DNA of 64,000 nucleotides from Orientallactaga sibirica. Taxonomy: Eukaryota > Chordata > Mammalia > Rodentia > Dipodidae. The notes under the pieces were generated by a model. The model was not told the origin of the DNA. It did not search any database and saw nothing but the letters and a program-made list of their open reading frames with translations. How positions within the stretch are numbered: the first letter of the stretch is position 1; every line of letters begins with the position of its first letter. Both the position numbers and the translations under genes were made by a program. Positions 53,401-63,084 of the stretch are shown piece by piece. The stretch is taken from assembly GCA_036365145.1 (NCBI GenBank), contig JAEOAD010000045.1, positions 18,517,501 through 18,581,500 of the forward strand, written 5' to 3'.

Positions 53401-55595
53401 GTGGGAGTGTGAAAGACCTGTGAGGTTGGGAGGCCTACCTTGTAGGCTGAGCCCTGAGGCTGGCAGACAGGTATGGCTCCATCCTGCCCTCCTGGCAGAT
53501 AAGAAGCTACAGGATCAAGGAGGGGGGCGGGTGGTCAGATCAAAGGATACAGTGCAGGAGGTAAGGAGGGAATGCTCCACGTGCCCTCCGGCAGTGGTAG
53601 CCTCAGCAGGAGAGACTAGAATCCAAAGACTCTTGAGGCAAACAGGGCCTCCACACAGCCCGGGGCTTCAGCAAACTGCGCCTGCTCTTGGTGGCAGCTC
53701 CCCTTATAGTGGACCAGCTTTCTCACTGGAGCCTTCGGTATGTGGATAAGTCAAAAGTCGCCCCTGGGTATTCACACCACAGTCCCCACCTCCACCATGC
53801 CCTGGAACATGGTGCCCTGCCCATGCCCTTTTGAGGCCCAGAAGAATGGAAGGGTGGTCAGTTGAGTGGGCAGCCTGAAGACTTGAATTCTCATCCCCCG
53901 TGTGTACCCAAGAGAGTTCCTTTAACTTCTCTGGGCTGCCATGGTCTGTAGCTTCTGTAGCTAGGCTTTGGATTCTGAAGGTCTCCAGCCCTGGCAGGAA
54001 CATTATACGCTGGCACAGTTGTCCGCCACCTTGGGTGAGGAGCTGATGTCGTCCACATAAAGTGCTTGGTCCATGCCTGGCATGTTTTCTATAAATAATG
54101 ACTACCTCTTGTGTGTGTTGCCATGGTATGGATCCATTGTTCTCCTAGAGGTTGTGTGACCAAGCCAAGGGCTCACATACGGCCAACCACAATTTCCTGG
54201 GGCCAGAGGCCCCAAAAGTTGGGTCCCCTACAGTTCTCCCCTTCTCACATACGGCCTGTGCCTCTCAGGAGTCCTGGTTTTCCTGGCCATCTTTGGGTGT
54301 GTCTGGGAGTCTCTCTGGTCCTGTACCTGCAGCTGGGCAGATCACCCCAATGTCACATTTCCCCTGACCACTGTCCCTAGCCCCTCACGTCAGCCTTAGA
54401 TCAGGTGCAGCCAAAACTGAAGTGGCAGGAGGAAGAATACAGGTGGGCACAGGTGGGGTTCAGCAGGGTCTAGTAGCCCCCAGGACCCAATTGGAGGAGC
54501 CTCCTCCTGCTCCCCTCAGGGCCAGTGCCCTGAGCCAGGCCGAGAACAGAGCAACCCAGACCTTCCTTATTGCTGCAGCTGCAGGGCCAGTGGGCAGTGC
54601 CCCACTCCTGGCTCCACAGCCGATGTTGTCACCATAGGCGACCAGCTTGGGACCTTGCAAATGGCCAAGCACATCATTTGGGGCTTTTCTTACTAACCAG
54701 CTCCAAATGCCTCCTGCACATGATGCCTAAGGGCGGTCTTAAGGAAAGGTTTTACTGCTGCTGAGGAAGTGGTAATGGAAGATGGGGGGGGGAGCGAATT
54801 CACTTAGTCCTGCTGCAGATGCTTGCTTGCTTGCTTGAACAGGCTCTCCTGACTGAGGTGGATAGATGACCCACAATTACCAGCTCGGATCCCCCGCCCC
54901 AGGCTGGCGCCCGCCCGCCAATCTCCAAGCAATTTCAGACTTTTTGTACATCTAAAGCAGAGATTGTATGTGATTTCTCTCGCTGGCAGAAGCGGCTTTC
55001 AGGTGGTGGGGAGGAGGCCGAGGAGTGTTTATTCGGGAACAAAGGCAGTTGGAGACAAAAAAAGACAGTGCAGTGCTCCCCAGTCACCTGCTCCTCGGCT
55101 CTCCCCAGAGCGGGTCCCCATTCTGCCTGCAGAGGGGAGATTTTAATTGTGTGTGCTCTGCTCAGCTTCTACCGGGTGCTGGGTCAGAGACAAAGGCATG
55201 GGCTGCTCCACTCCCACCCTTGGGGTCATGCGGCCTGGAAAGAGAATGAGAGCCTGGCCATCCACAGTTCCTCAATCCATGCAGCGTCCCCCTCTCCCCT
55301 GGAGTTTTCTCTCTGTGGAGGGAGGCAAGATTAAGAGGGTCCCATTTCAAGAAAACAATTGGGTCCTCTTTTCCTCACTCAAGGCCACTGTGAACATGAA
55401 GCAGGCTTTAAGGGCGGACTGAGTAACTCCTGGAGGTGGGGGCCCTGGGTACACAGCCTGGGGCTGCACCCGCCCCTGCTCCATGTTGGTAGCTCCTGTG
55501 GGTAAAGGAATCGTGGTGGCGTAAGTCTCAAGACTGAATGCAGAGCCATTCTCCAAAGCCAGCCAGCAACAGCCATTTCAGGATTTTGGTCACAT
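53401..55595. other. Unassigned GC-rich single-copy-like stretch
   Basis: About 2.2 kb without recognised repeats. Contains a small CpG-bearing patch (54885-54920) and an AT-rich block after it (54920-54985) that could be regulatory. Short frames on both strands; no exon can be supported. Confidence 0.35.
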
Positions 55596-55599
55596 ATGT

Positions 55600-55920
55600 C
55601 TTCTACATCTACATTCATTTACTTTTGTTTGTTCTAGTTTTTCTTTTCTTTTTTAACTCGGTCAATAAATCACATGGTTCCAAGGGCAAAAGGAGAGTAA
55701 AAGGGAAATGGAGGAAATGCTCTTTGTGCTTTAACATCCCTTCTCAGTCATCTACATCCCCAGCAGAAAGGCGGGTGTGGGTGACGGGCTTTTTGTGTAG
55801 AATAGCTTTATTGAAGTATAACAAATGTTGTGGAACTTTGTCTAGGCATGACATGTCATTAGCATCATACGTGCAGATCAACGCCTCCTCCCGCACCCCA
55901 AGATCAGCCTATTATTAGCA
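55600..55920 (-). mobile_element. Old L1M-type fragment
   Basis: 'gtcaataaatcacatggttc' and 'aatagctttattgaagtata' are antisense old-L1 phrases. Confidence 0.5.
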
Positions 55921-56070
55921 TTCCCTTCTGGAAGGAGAGGGTCATCAGACCCTACCTGACATTCCCTCCTCACCAGTGGACTTGGTCTCAGCTAGAGTAT
56001 AAGAGGTTAAGTGAAAGGGTACTGCATCTATGTGCCTCTTGGAAGGTCGTCACCCAGGCTGGGGTGGAAG
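55921..56070. other. Unassigned sequence
   Basis: Short stretch, nothing recognised. Confidence 0.2.
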
Positions 56071-56071
56071 G

Positions 56072-56341
56072 TTTTGTTGTTGTTGTTGTTGCTGCTGCTG
56101 CTGTTTTGAGAGAGAGACAGAAACAGAAAGAGAAAGGAAGAAGCAGAGAGAGAGAGAATGGGCATGCCAGGGCCAGTTCAGCTGCTGTGAACAAACTCCA
56201 GACATGTGCGCCCTCTTGTGGGCAAGCTTGGCATTGCATGCTTGCGTCCCTTTACATCTGGCTAAACATGGGACCTGGAGAATCGAACCGATGTTCTTAG
56301 GCTTGGCAGGTAGGCTCCTTAACCGCTAAGCCATCTCTCCA
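56072..56341 (-). mobile_element. Dip-type SINE, long form, with (GTT)n(GCT)n tail
   Basis: Tail is (GTT)6(GCT)4 (56074-56104) instead of T-rich. Core 'gtgcgccctcttgtgggcaa' (subfamily B). 'gggtggaag' lies before (56063) and after (56346). Confidence 0.92.
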
Positions 56342-56349
56342 GCCTGGGT

Positions 56350-56620
56350 GGAAGTTTTCAGTGAGACAGCGGCTTTGTTGGTCACTCGCTGCTGTAAGTG
56401 ACCCCTCAGCCATGCTTCTGTAAGTGAGCCAAGCAATCGTAAACAGTTCCCCTGGCTGGACTTGAACGCAGTGGATACCTTGATCTGTTCTTACTGCCCT
56501 CCCTACCTGGGGCAAACAGACATTGGTAACACTTCCCAGCACAAATAATACAATGAATATGAAGACATATTCTTCTTAACACATGTATACCACTTTTATT
56601 TGTCAATTGAAAGTGAGAAA
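56350..56620. other. Unassigned sequence
   Basis: Nothing recognised. Confidence 0.2.
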
Positions 56621-56624
56621 TAGG

Positions 56625-56938
56625 GGCTAGAGATATGGTTCAGCTGACAAGTGTGCCTCCTGAGCAAGCAAGAGGGCCTGAAACCACCCTAATCTCCAGA
56701 ACCCATGTAAAACAGCTGGGTGTGGCCACACACACCTGTAACCTCAGCCCCACAGGGGAGCAAAGAGACTGGGAATTGCCCAGGCTTACAAAACAAACAA
56801 ACAAACAAACAAACAGCATATGCCAGTGTCAGAAAGAGACTCCAGCTCAAATATGAACATGTGGAAGAGTGATGGAGCAGGACCGCCCTCCATGTTATGC
56901 TCCAGCCACCACAGAAGACTGTATGGGACACTGATAAG

Positions 56939-56980
<42 letters not shown>
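56625..56980 (+). mobile_element. B4-like SINE with (AAAC)n and (CA)n
   Basis: 'ggggctagagatatggttca' head, 'taaaacagctgggtgtggcc' middle, (AAAC)n at 56786, terminal (CA)20 at 56940-56979. Confidence 0.7.
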
Positions 56981-56981
<1 letters not shown>

Positions 56982-57000
56982 AGCAAAAAGAAAAATAAGA

Positions 57001-57304
57001 AAGACACAAAGACAAAAGTGAAAGTTTTTTTTTTTTTTTTTTAAATAGGCAGCTTGGAAGAGTGTTTCAGGCTTCTGAATGTTTATGAATTCATTCCTCA
57101 TCAATGGCCACATTTTATTTACCCTGCCAGGATGCCGAGAGTCACCCAAAGAACGCTCAGGCTCCAAGATCCTCCTGGCAACATCTGGAAGGGCCAGAGT
57201 GGCCTCCATCATTGGGAACCTCTGAGACACTCTCTGGCTTCAACTTTAAATTCATTCTTATTTCTCTTCTTGCTTGAACAAAACCTAACATAACCTGTAG
57301 ACTG
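57001..57304. other. Unassigned left flank of the minisatellite
   Basis: T-run at about 57026, then single-copy-like text. Nothing in it resembles the 45-bp unit until about 57305. Confidence 0.35.
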
Positions 57305-60075
57305 TGGCCATTGTTTTGGGCCTGTGTGCATGTATGTGCTGTATGTATGTGTGCATTGTTTGGGGCATGTGTGCATGCCTGTGCTGTATGTACGTGTGCA
57401 TTGTTTGGGGCCTGTGTGCATGTATGTGCTGTATGTACGTGTGCATTGTTTTGGGCATGTGTGCATGCCTGTGCTGTATGTACGTGTGCATTGTTTGGGG
57501 CCTGTGTGCATGTATGTGCTGTATGTACGTGTGCATTGTTTGGGGCCTGTGTGCATGCATGTGCTGTATGTATGTGTGCATTGTTTGGGGCCTGTGTGCA
57601 TGTATGTGCTGTATGTATGTGTGCATTGTTTGGGGCCTGTGTGCATGCATGTGCTGTATGTATGTGTGCATTGTTTGGGGCCTGTGTGCATGCATGTGCT
57701 GTATGTACGTGTGCATTGTTTGGGGCCTGTGTGCATGCATGTGCTGTATGTACGTGTGCATTGTTTGGGTCCTGTGTGCATGTATGTGCACGTGTGCATT
57801 GTTTGGGGCCTGTGTGCATGCATGTGCTGTATGTACGTGTGCATTGTTTGGGGCCTGTGTGCATGTATGTGCTGTATGTATGTGTGCATTGTTTGGGGCC
57901 TGTGTGCATGTATGTGCTGTATGTTTGCATTGTTTGGGGCCTGTGTGCATGTATGTGCTGTATGTACGTGTGCATTGTTTGGGGCCTGTGTGCATGTATG
58001 TGCTGTATGTATGTGTGCATTGTTTTGGGCATGTGTGCATGTATGTGCTGTATGTACGTGTGCATTGTTTTGGGCATGTGTGCATGTATGTGCTGTATGT
58101 ATGTGTGCATTGTTTGGGGCCTGTGTGCATGCATGTGCTGTATGTACGTGTGCATTGTTTGGGGCCTGTGTGCATGCATGTGCTGTATGTACGTGTGCGT
58201 TGTTTTGGGCATGTGTGCATGTATGTGCTGTATGTACGTGTGCATTGTTTGGGGCCTGTGTGCATGTATGTGCTGTATGTACGTGTGCATTGTTTGGGGC
58301 CTGTGTGCATGTATGTGCTGTATGTACGTGTGCATTGTTTTGGGCCTGTGTGCATGTATGTGCTGTATGTACGTGTGCATTGTTTTGGGCATGTGTGCCT
58401 GTGTGCATTGTTTTGGGCATGTGTGCATGTATGCTGTATGTATGTGTGCATTGTTTGGGGCCTGTGTGCATGCATGTGCTGTATGTATGTGTGCATTGTT
58501 TGGGGCCTGTGTGCATGTATGTGCTGTATGTACGTGTGCATTGTTTGGGGCCTGTGTGCATGTATGTGCTGTATGTATGTGGCCATTGTTTTGGGCATGT
58601 GTGCATGCATGTGCTGTATGTATGTGTGCATTGTTTGGGGCCTGTGTGCATGCATGTGCTGTATGTACGTGTGCATTGTTTTGGGCCTGTGTGCATGCAT
58701 GTGCTGTATGTACGTGTGCATTGTTTGGGGCCTGTGTGCATGCATGTGCTGCCTGTGCATTGTTTTGGGCCTGTGTGCATGCATGTGCTGTATGTACGTG
58801 TGCATTGTTTGGGGCCTGTGTGCATGCATGTGCTGTATGTATGTGTGCATTGTTTGGGGCCTGTGTGCATGTATGTGCTGTATGTACGTGTGCATTGTTT
58901 TGGGCATGTGTGCATGTATGTGCTGTATGTACGTGTGCATTGTTTGGGGCCTGTGTGCATGTATGTGCTGTATGTACGTGTGCATTGTTTGGGGCCTGTG
59001 TGCATGTATGTGCTGTATGTACGTGTGCATTGTTTGGGGCCTGTGTGCATGTATGTGCTGTATGTACGTGTGCATTGTTTGGGGCCTGTGTGCATGCATT
59101 GTTTGGGTCCTGAGTGCATGTATGTGCTGTATGTATGTGTGCATTGTTTGGGGCCTGTGTGCATGTATGTGCTGTATGTACGTGTGCATTGTTTTGGGCA
59201 TGTGTGCATGTATGTGCATACGTGTGCATTGTTTGGGGCCTGTGTGCATGTATGTGCTGTATGTATGTGTGCATTGTTTGGGGCCTGTGTGCATGCATGT
59301 GCTGTATGTATGTGTGCATTGTTTGGGTCCTGTGTGCATGCTGTATTACGTGTGCATTGTTTGGGGCCTGTGTGCATGCATGTGCTGTATGTATGTGTGC
59401 ATTGTTTGGGGCCTGTGCATGTATGTGCTGTATGTACGTGTGCATTGTTTGGGGCCTGTGTGCATGTTGTGCTGTATGTACGTGTGCATTGTTTTGGGCA
59501 TGTGTGCATGTATGTGCTGTATGTACGTGTGCATTGTTTGGGGCCTGTGTGCATGTATGTGCTGTATGTACGTGTGCATTGTTTGGGGCCTGTGTGCATG
59601 TATGTGCTGTATGTACGTGTGCATTGTTTGGGGCCTGTGTGCATGTATGTGCTGTATGTACGTGTGCATTGTTTGGGGCCTGTGTGCATGTGTGTGCTGT
59701 ATGTATGTGTGCATTGTTTGGGGCCTGTGTGCATGTATGTGCTGTATGTACGTGTGCATTGTTTGGGGCCTGTGTGCATGTATGTGCTGTATGTACGTGT
59801 GCATTGTTTGGGGCCTGTGTGCATGTATGTGCTGTATGTACGTGTGCATTGTTTGGGGCCTGTGTGCATGCATGTGCTGTATGTACGTGTGCATTGTTTG
59901 GGGCCTGTGTGCATGTGTGTGCTGTATGTACGTGTGCATTGTTTGGGGCCTGTGTGCATGTGTGTGCTGTATGTACGTGTGCATTGTTTGGGGCCTGTGT
60001 GCATGTATGTGCTGTATGTACGTGTGCATTGTTTGGGGCCTGTGTGCATGTATGTGCTGTATGTATGTGTGCATG
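57305..60075. repeat. 45-bp minisatellite, about 60-65 units
   Basis: Unit (+): TGTGCATTGTTTGGGGCCTG, TGTGCATGTATGTGCTG, TATGTACG in sequence (45 nt). Period confirmed by identical text at 45- and 180-bp spacing (for example 57361/57406; 59521/59701/59881). Three variable sites: GGGGCC / TGGGCA / TGGGCC; TATG / CATG / CCTG / TGTG; ACG / ATG. The unit is about 76% G+T. Indels of 1, 2, 4 and 7 nt occur, as do several shortened units between 57.78 and 59.47 kb; outside that interval the register is unbroken. The 684- to 1053-codon frames on both strands are a by-product of the unit lacking stop triplets. Confidence 0.98.
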
Positions 60076-60355
60076 CAGATTTGCATTCCTGTGCAAACAC
60101 ATATAAAGAGGCCAGAGGAAGACATCTTCTCCCCCTCTTCTGCCTTGTTTCCCTGAGACAGAGTCTCTCACTGAGCCCAGAGCTCCCCATTTTTCAGTTA
60201 AACTGGCTGGCCAGGGAGCTCCTGTGATCCTTCTGTCTCTACCCCCTTGTTGCTGGGGTGACAAGATTTTTACTTGGGTGCTGGGGATAAAACTCAGGTC
60301 CTCCTGCTTGAGCACCAAACTCTTGCACCCACGTAGTCATCTTGCCAGCCCCTAG
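60076..60355 (-). mobile_element. B4 SINE, inverted, at the minisatellite edge
   Basis: 'aagaggccagaggaagacat', 'ctgagacagagtctctcact', 'ctggctggccagggagctcc', 'gggtgctggggataaaactc', 'cactgagc'-type end 'gtagtcatcttgccagcccc'. This is a B4 read backwards, so its CA/TG-rich 3' tail faces and merges with the minisatellite. Confidence 0.85.
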
Positions 60356-60384
60356 ACTGCTCTTGTTTTTATTGTTTTTGTTTG

Positions 60385-60540
60385 TTTGTTTGTTTGTTTG
60401 TTTCTTTCTTTCTTTTTTTTTTTTTTTTTTTTGAGGTAGGGTCTCACTCTAGCCCAGGCTGACCTAGAAGTCACTCTTTAGTGTCAGGATGGCCTCGAAC
60501 TCATGGCAGTCCTCCTACCTCATCCTCCCAAGTGCTAGAA
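60385..60540 (-). mobile_element. B1 SINE, 5'-truncated
   Basis: (GTTT)n and T-run, 'ttttgaggtagggtctcact' to 'cctcccaagtgctag'. Confidence 0.92.
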
Positions 60541-60552
60541 TGTTTAAAATCT

Positions 60553-60695
60553 TTGTGGTGGTGCACACATTTAATCCCAGCACTCTGGAGGCAGAGGCAA
60601 GAGGATCGTCGTGAGTTCGAGGCCACCCTGAGACTACATAGTGAATTCCAGGTCAGCCTGGGCTAGAGTGAGACCCTACCTCGAAAAACCAAACA
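60553..60695 (+). mobile_element. B1 SINE, inverted to its neighbour
   Basis: 'ttgtggtggtgcacacattt' to 'gaccctacctcgaaaaacca'. Makes a B1 hairpin pair with 60385-60540. Confidence 0.92.
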
Positions 60696-60697
60696 AA

Positions 60698-60910
60698 ATT
60701 TTTATTTATTTATTTGCAATCAGTGAGAGATAGACAGAAGAGAGACAGACAGAGAAAATGGGTACACCAGGACCTCTAGCTACTGCAAATGAACTCCAGA
60801 TGCATGTGTCACTTGATGCATCTGGCTTTATGTGGGTACTGGGGAATAGAACCTTAGTCATTAGACTTTGCGGATAAGCACCTTAACTGCTAAGCCATCT
60901 CTCCAGCCCT
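60698..60910 (-). mobile_element. Dip-type SINE
   Basis: 'aatttttatttatttatttg' tail, head 'taagccatctctccagccct'. Confidence 0.92.
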
Positions 60911-61118
60911 TGCTTTTATCTTGATATGCCTATTGCATGGATGTTCCTTTGCAGGGATGTAATGACACGGCATGTTCAGTGCATGAGAATAAGGATTTCT
61001 TTTTTTCCACTCGTGACCCCTTTTTGCCCAAGAAACTTCCATGACCTTGAGCACATAGGTGTAAGATAGGTAAACAAATAAAACATTTACTGATAAGTCA
61101 TAAAAAGTTATTTTAAGG

Positions 61119-61275
61119 GAGCCGGGCATGGTGGCACACACCTTTAATCCCAGCACTCAGGAGGCCGAGGTAGGAGGATCACTGAGAGTTTGAGGCCACC
61201 CTGAGACTATATAGTGAATTCCAGGTGAGCCTGAGTTAGAGTGAGACCCTACCTTGAAAAACAAAAAAAAAAATT
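61119..61275 (+). mobile_element. B1 SINE with TSD
   Basis: 'gagccgggcatggtggcaca' to 'gaccctaccttgaaaaacaa'. 'ttattttaaggg' at about 61108 and about 61275. Confidence 0.95.
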
Positions 61276-61283
61276 ATTTTAAG

Positions 61284-61478
61284 GGGCTGAGCAGTAGTTA
61301 AGGCATTTGCTTGCAAAGCCTATCAGCCCAGGTTCGATTCCCCAGTACCCATGTAAAGCCAGATGCACAGAGTGGTGCATGCATCTGGAGTTCATTTGTA
61401 GCCGTTTGAGGCCCTGGCACACCCACTTTCTCTCTCTCCCTCTCTCTCTGCTCATGCATAAATTAAAAAAAAAGTTTA
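61284..61478 (+). mobile_element. Dip-type SINE, 5' part deleted
   Basis: 'ggggctgagcagtagttaag' head lacks the usual 'gagatggctt'. 'attattttaag' follows again at about 61485: a third use of the same target text. Confidence 0.92.
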
Positions 61479-61489
61479 AGGAAAATTAT

Positions 61490-62265
61490 TTTAAGACAAT
61501 TGTTTGATAAACATATAATTTTACCACTTATTAATGGCAAAAGTAAATTAACATACTAATGAGATGGATGTGCGTATTGATTTTCACATAAAGAATTAAA
61601 TCTTGGCCAAATATTTGATACTGTAGGACCTAGAACATTTCCAGTGCTTTTCAGAATTGATCAATGTTTTGCTTTTATCGTCAATTCTGAGAATACCACT
61701 TCACGTAAATATATACTGCAAAATGGCAGGAGTATGTTTAGGGGTATTTCAGAAATTGTTGGAAATTCGATCCTAATCCCAAGCCAAAATTCATGTAACA
61801 ATTTCTTAGGAAATTTCAGCAACTGAAATAGCAGTTGTTGTTTTTTTTTTTTAATCAAGTATCCTAACACAATGCGATCCAGATACATGCTGAGGAGTGA
61901 ACATGGGAAATATTAAAATCCTTTGGTTTCTGTAATTAAACCATTATGCTTCTACAGGTTGTATGTACACTAAAAAGCACTTGGATTCATAACAGAACAG
62001 TTTCAAATCTCAGCAGAGGTGTTCCACACCACCATTGTTGACATTGTGTGGCGTGGTGACATGTGCGGTTCAAAGTACACAGAGGACATGCTCAGAGCCA
62101 AGGCTGCAATGAAGTTGCGAGTTGCAAGGCAGACAAGCGCTGCCAGAAACACCTCGGATTCATTGTGCATTTGAGTTTGAGTTAATTTTTGGTCATTGCA
62201 CATTCAGAACTCTTTAGTGGTTGTTAAATTTTTTAAGACATCCAGATTCAGTTATGCCATTCTAT
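61490..62265. other. Unassigned AT-rich single-copy-like or ancient-repeat segment
   Basis: No SINE or L1. 62000-62260 retains CpGs and ends 'tatatatggggtcatgag', reminiscent of a hAT-type DNA transposon end. Alternatively a conserved noncoding block. A 66-codon minus frame (62003-62203) is not recognisable. Confidence 0.3.
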
Positions 62266-62700
62266 ATATGGGGTCATGAGCTACAGGTTAAGAAGCTGGA
62301 CAGAAGGCTTCACCCCCTCTTGCCTCCCTCATGGTGGGAGCTCTCTGTACGTCCTCCTCTTTCCTTCTCTTAATCTAAAAAAGTTTCTTCAAACCTTAAA
62401 AAAAAAAAAAAGATGGACACTGTAATCGCTAACATTTGAGAACAATCAGGTGTCCACCTGTTAAGGGGTCTGCTTCATGAACTGTGTGGCCTGTCCACAG
62501 CTGTGGGAACAATGGAACAACACAGAGAGACAGGCAGAGAGAGAGAGACATGATGAAACAGAGACATAGAAACAGAGGAGGAAGGTCTTCCCATTCTAAT
62601 TTGGAAAGACCTCTGGCCTCCAGGCTGTACTAATACAATGAAAGAGTGGGAAAAGGCCTAAAGGGGCAATTCTGATAGGTATTAGCAAATCTTTTTTGCC
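62266..62700. other. Unassigned sequence with poly-A
   Basis: 'gtttcttcaaaccttaaaaa' followed by A14 (about 62398-62413) suggests a retroposon or LTR 3' end on the + strand. Family unknown. Confidence 0.3.
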
Positions 62701-62704
62701 TTTT

Positions 62705-62891
62705 CAATTTAAATTCTTTTAATTTATCTGTGCACATGTGTGTGTATGCTCACGTGTGTGCACCAGGCTCTCTTGCTGCTACAAATACATGCCCATCCAG
62801 CTTTATGTGGCTGGGGAATTAAATCTGAGCCAGCAGGCTTTGTAAAGAAGCTCTTTTGTAAATATTTTTTATTTATTATTTATTTGCAAGC

Positions 62892-62924
<33 letters not shown>

Positions 62925-63080
62925 GAGAGGAGAATGGGTGCACCAGGGCCTCCTGCCATTGCAAACAAACTCTAGACACACGTGCCACTTTGAGCTTCTC
63001 ACTTTACATGGGGACTGGGGCTTTGAACCCAGGATGTCAGGCTTTGCAAGCAAGTACCTGTTACCTCAGAACCCTGCTTC
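62705..63080 (-). mobile_element. Two Dip-type SINEs, one abutting an older one
   Basis: Older copy 62705-62855 ('cagctttatgtggctgggga' core, TG tail) and younger copy 62862-63080 ('tttttatttattatttattt' tail, GA run, 'caggctttgcaagcaagtac'). Confidence 0.8.
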
Positions 63081-63084
63081 TGGA

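Noticed and set aside
54880..54925. CpG island promoter
   Set aside because: Only about 40 bp of CpG-bearing text; far too short for an island and no adjacent exon seen.
57305..60075. CRISPR array
   Set aside because: Repeats are head-to-tail with no unique spacers, and the genome is mammalian.
57157..60318. Open frames of 1053, 993, 684 (minus) and 967, 950, 600 (plus) residues
   Set aside because: They arise solely from a stop-free 45-bp tandem unit, overlap each other in all frames, start in SINE or flank sequence, and switch frame at 1-, 2-, 4- and 7-nt indels. No signal peptide, domain or codon constraint is seen.
62003..62203. 66-residue minus-strand frame as a membrane-protein exon
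   Set aside because: Too short, with no splice-site or homology support.
1876..63080. tRNA genes, suggested by A/B-box-like heads in many SINEs
   Set aside because: These are the tRNA-derived heads of Dip and ID SINEs; none folds into a complete tRNA by eye with a conserved anticodon arm and 3' end.
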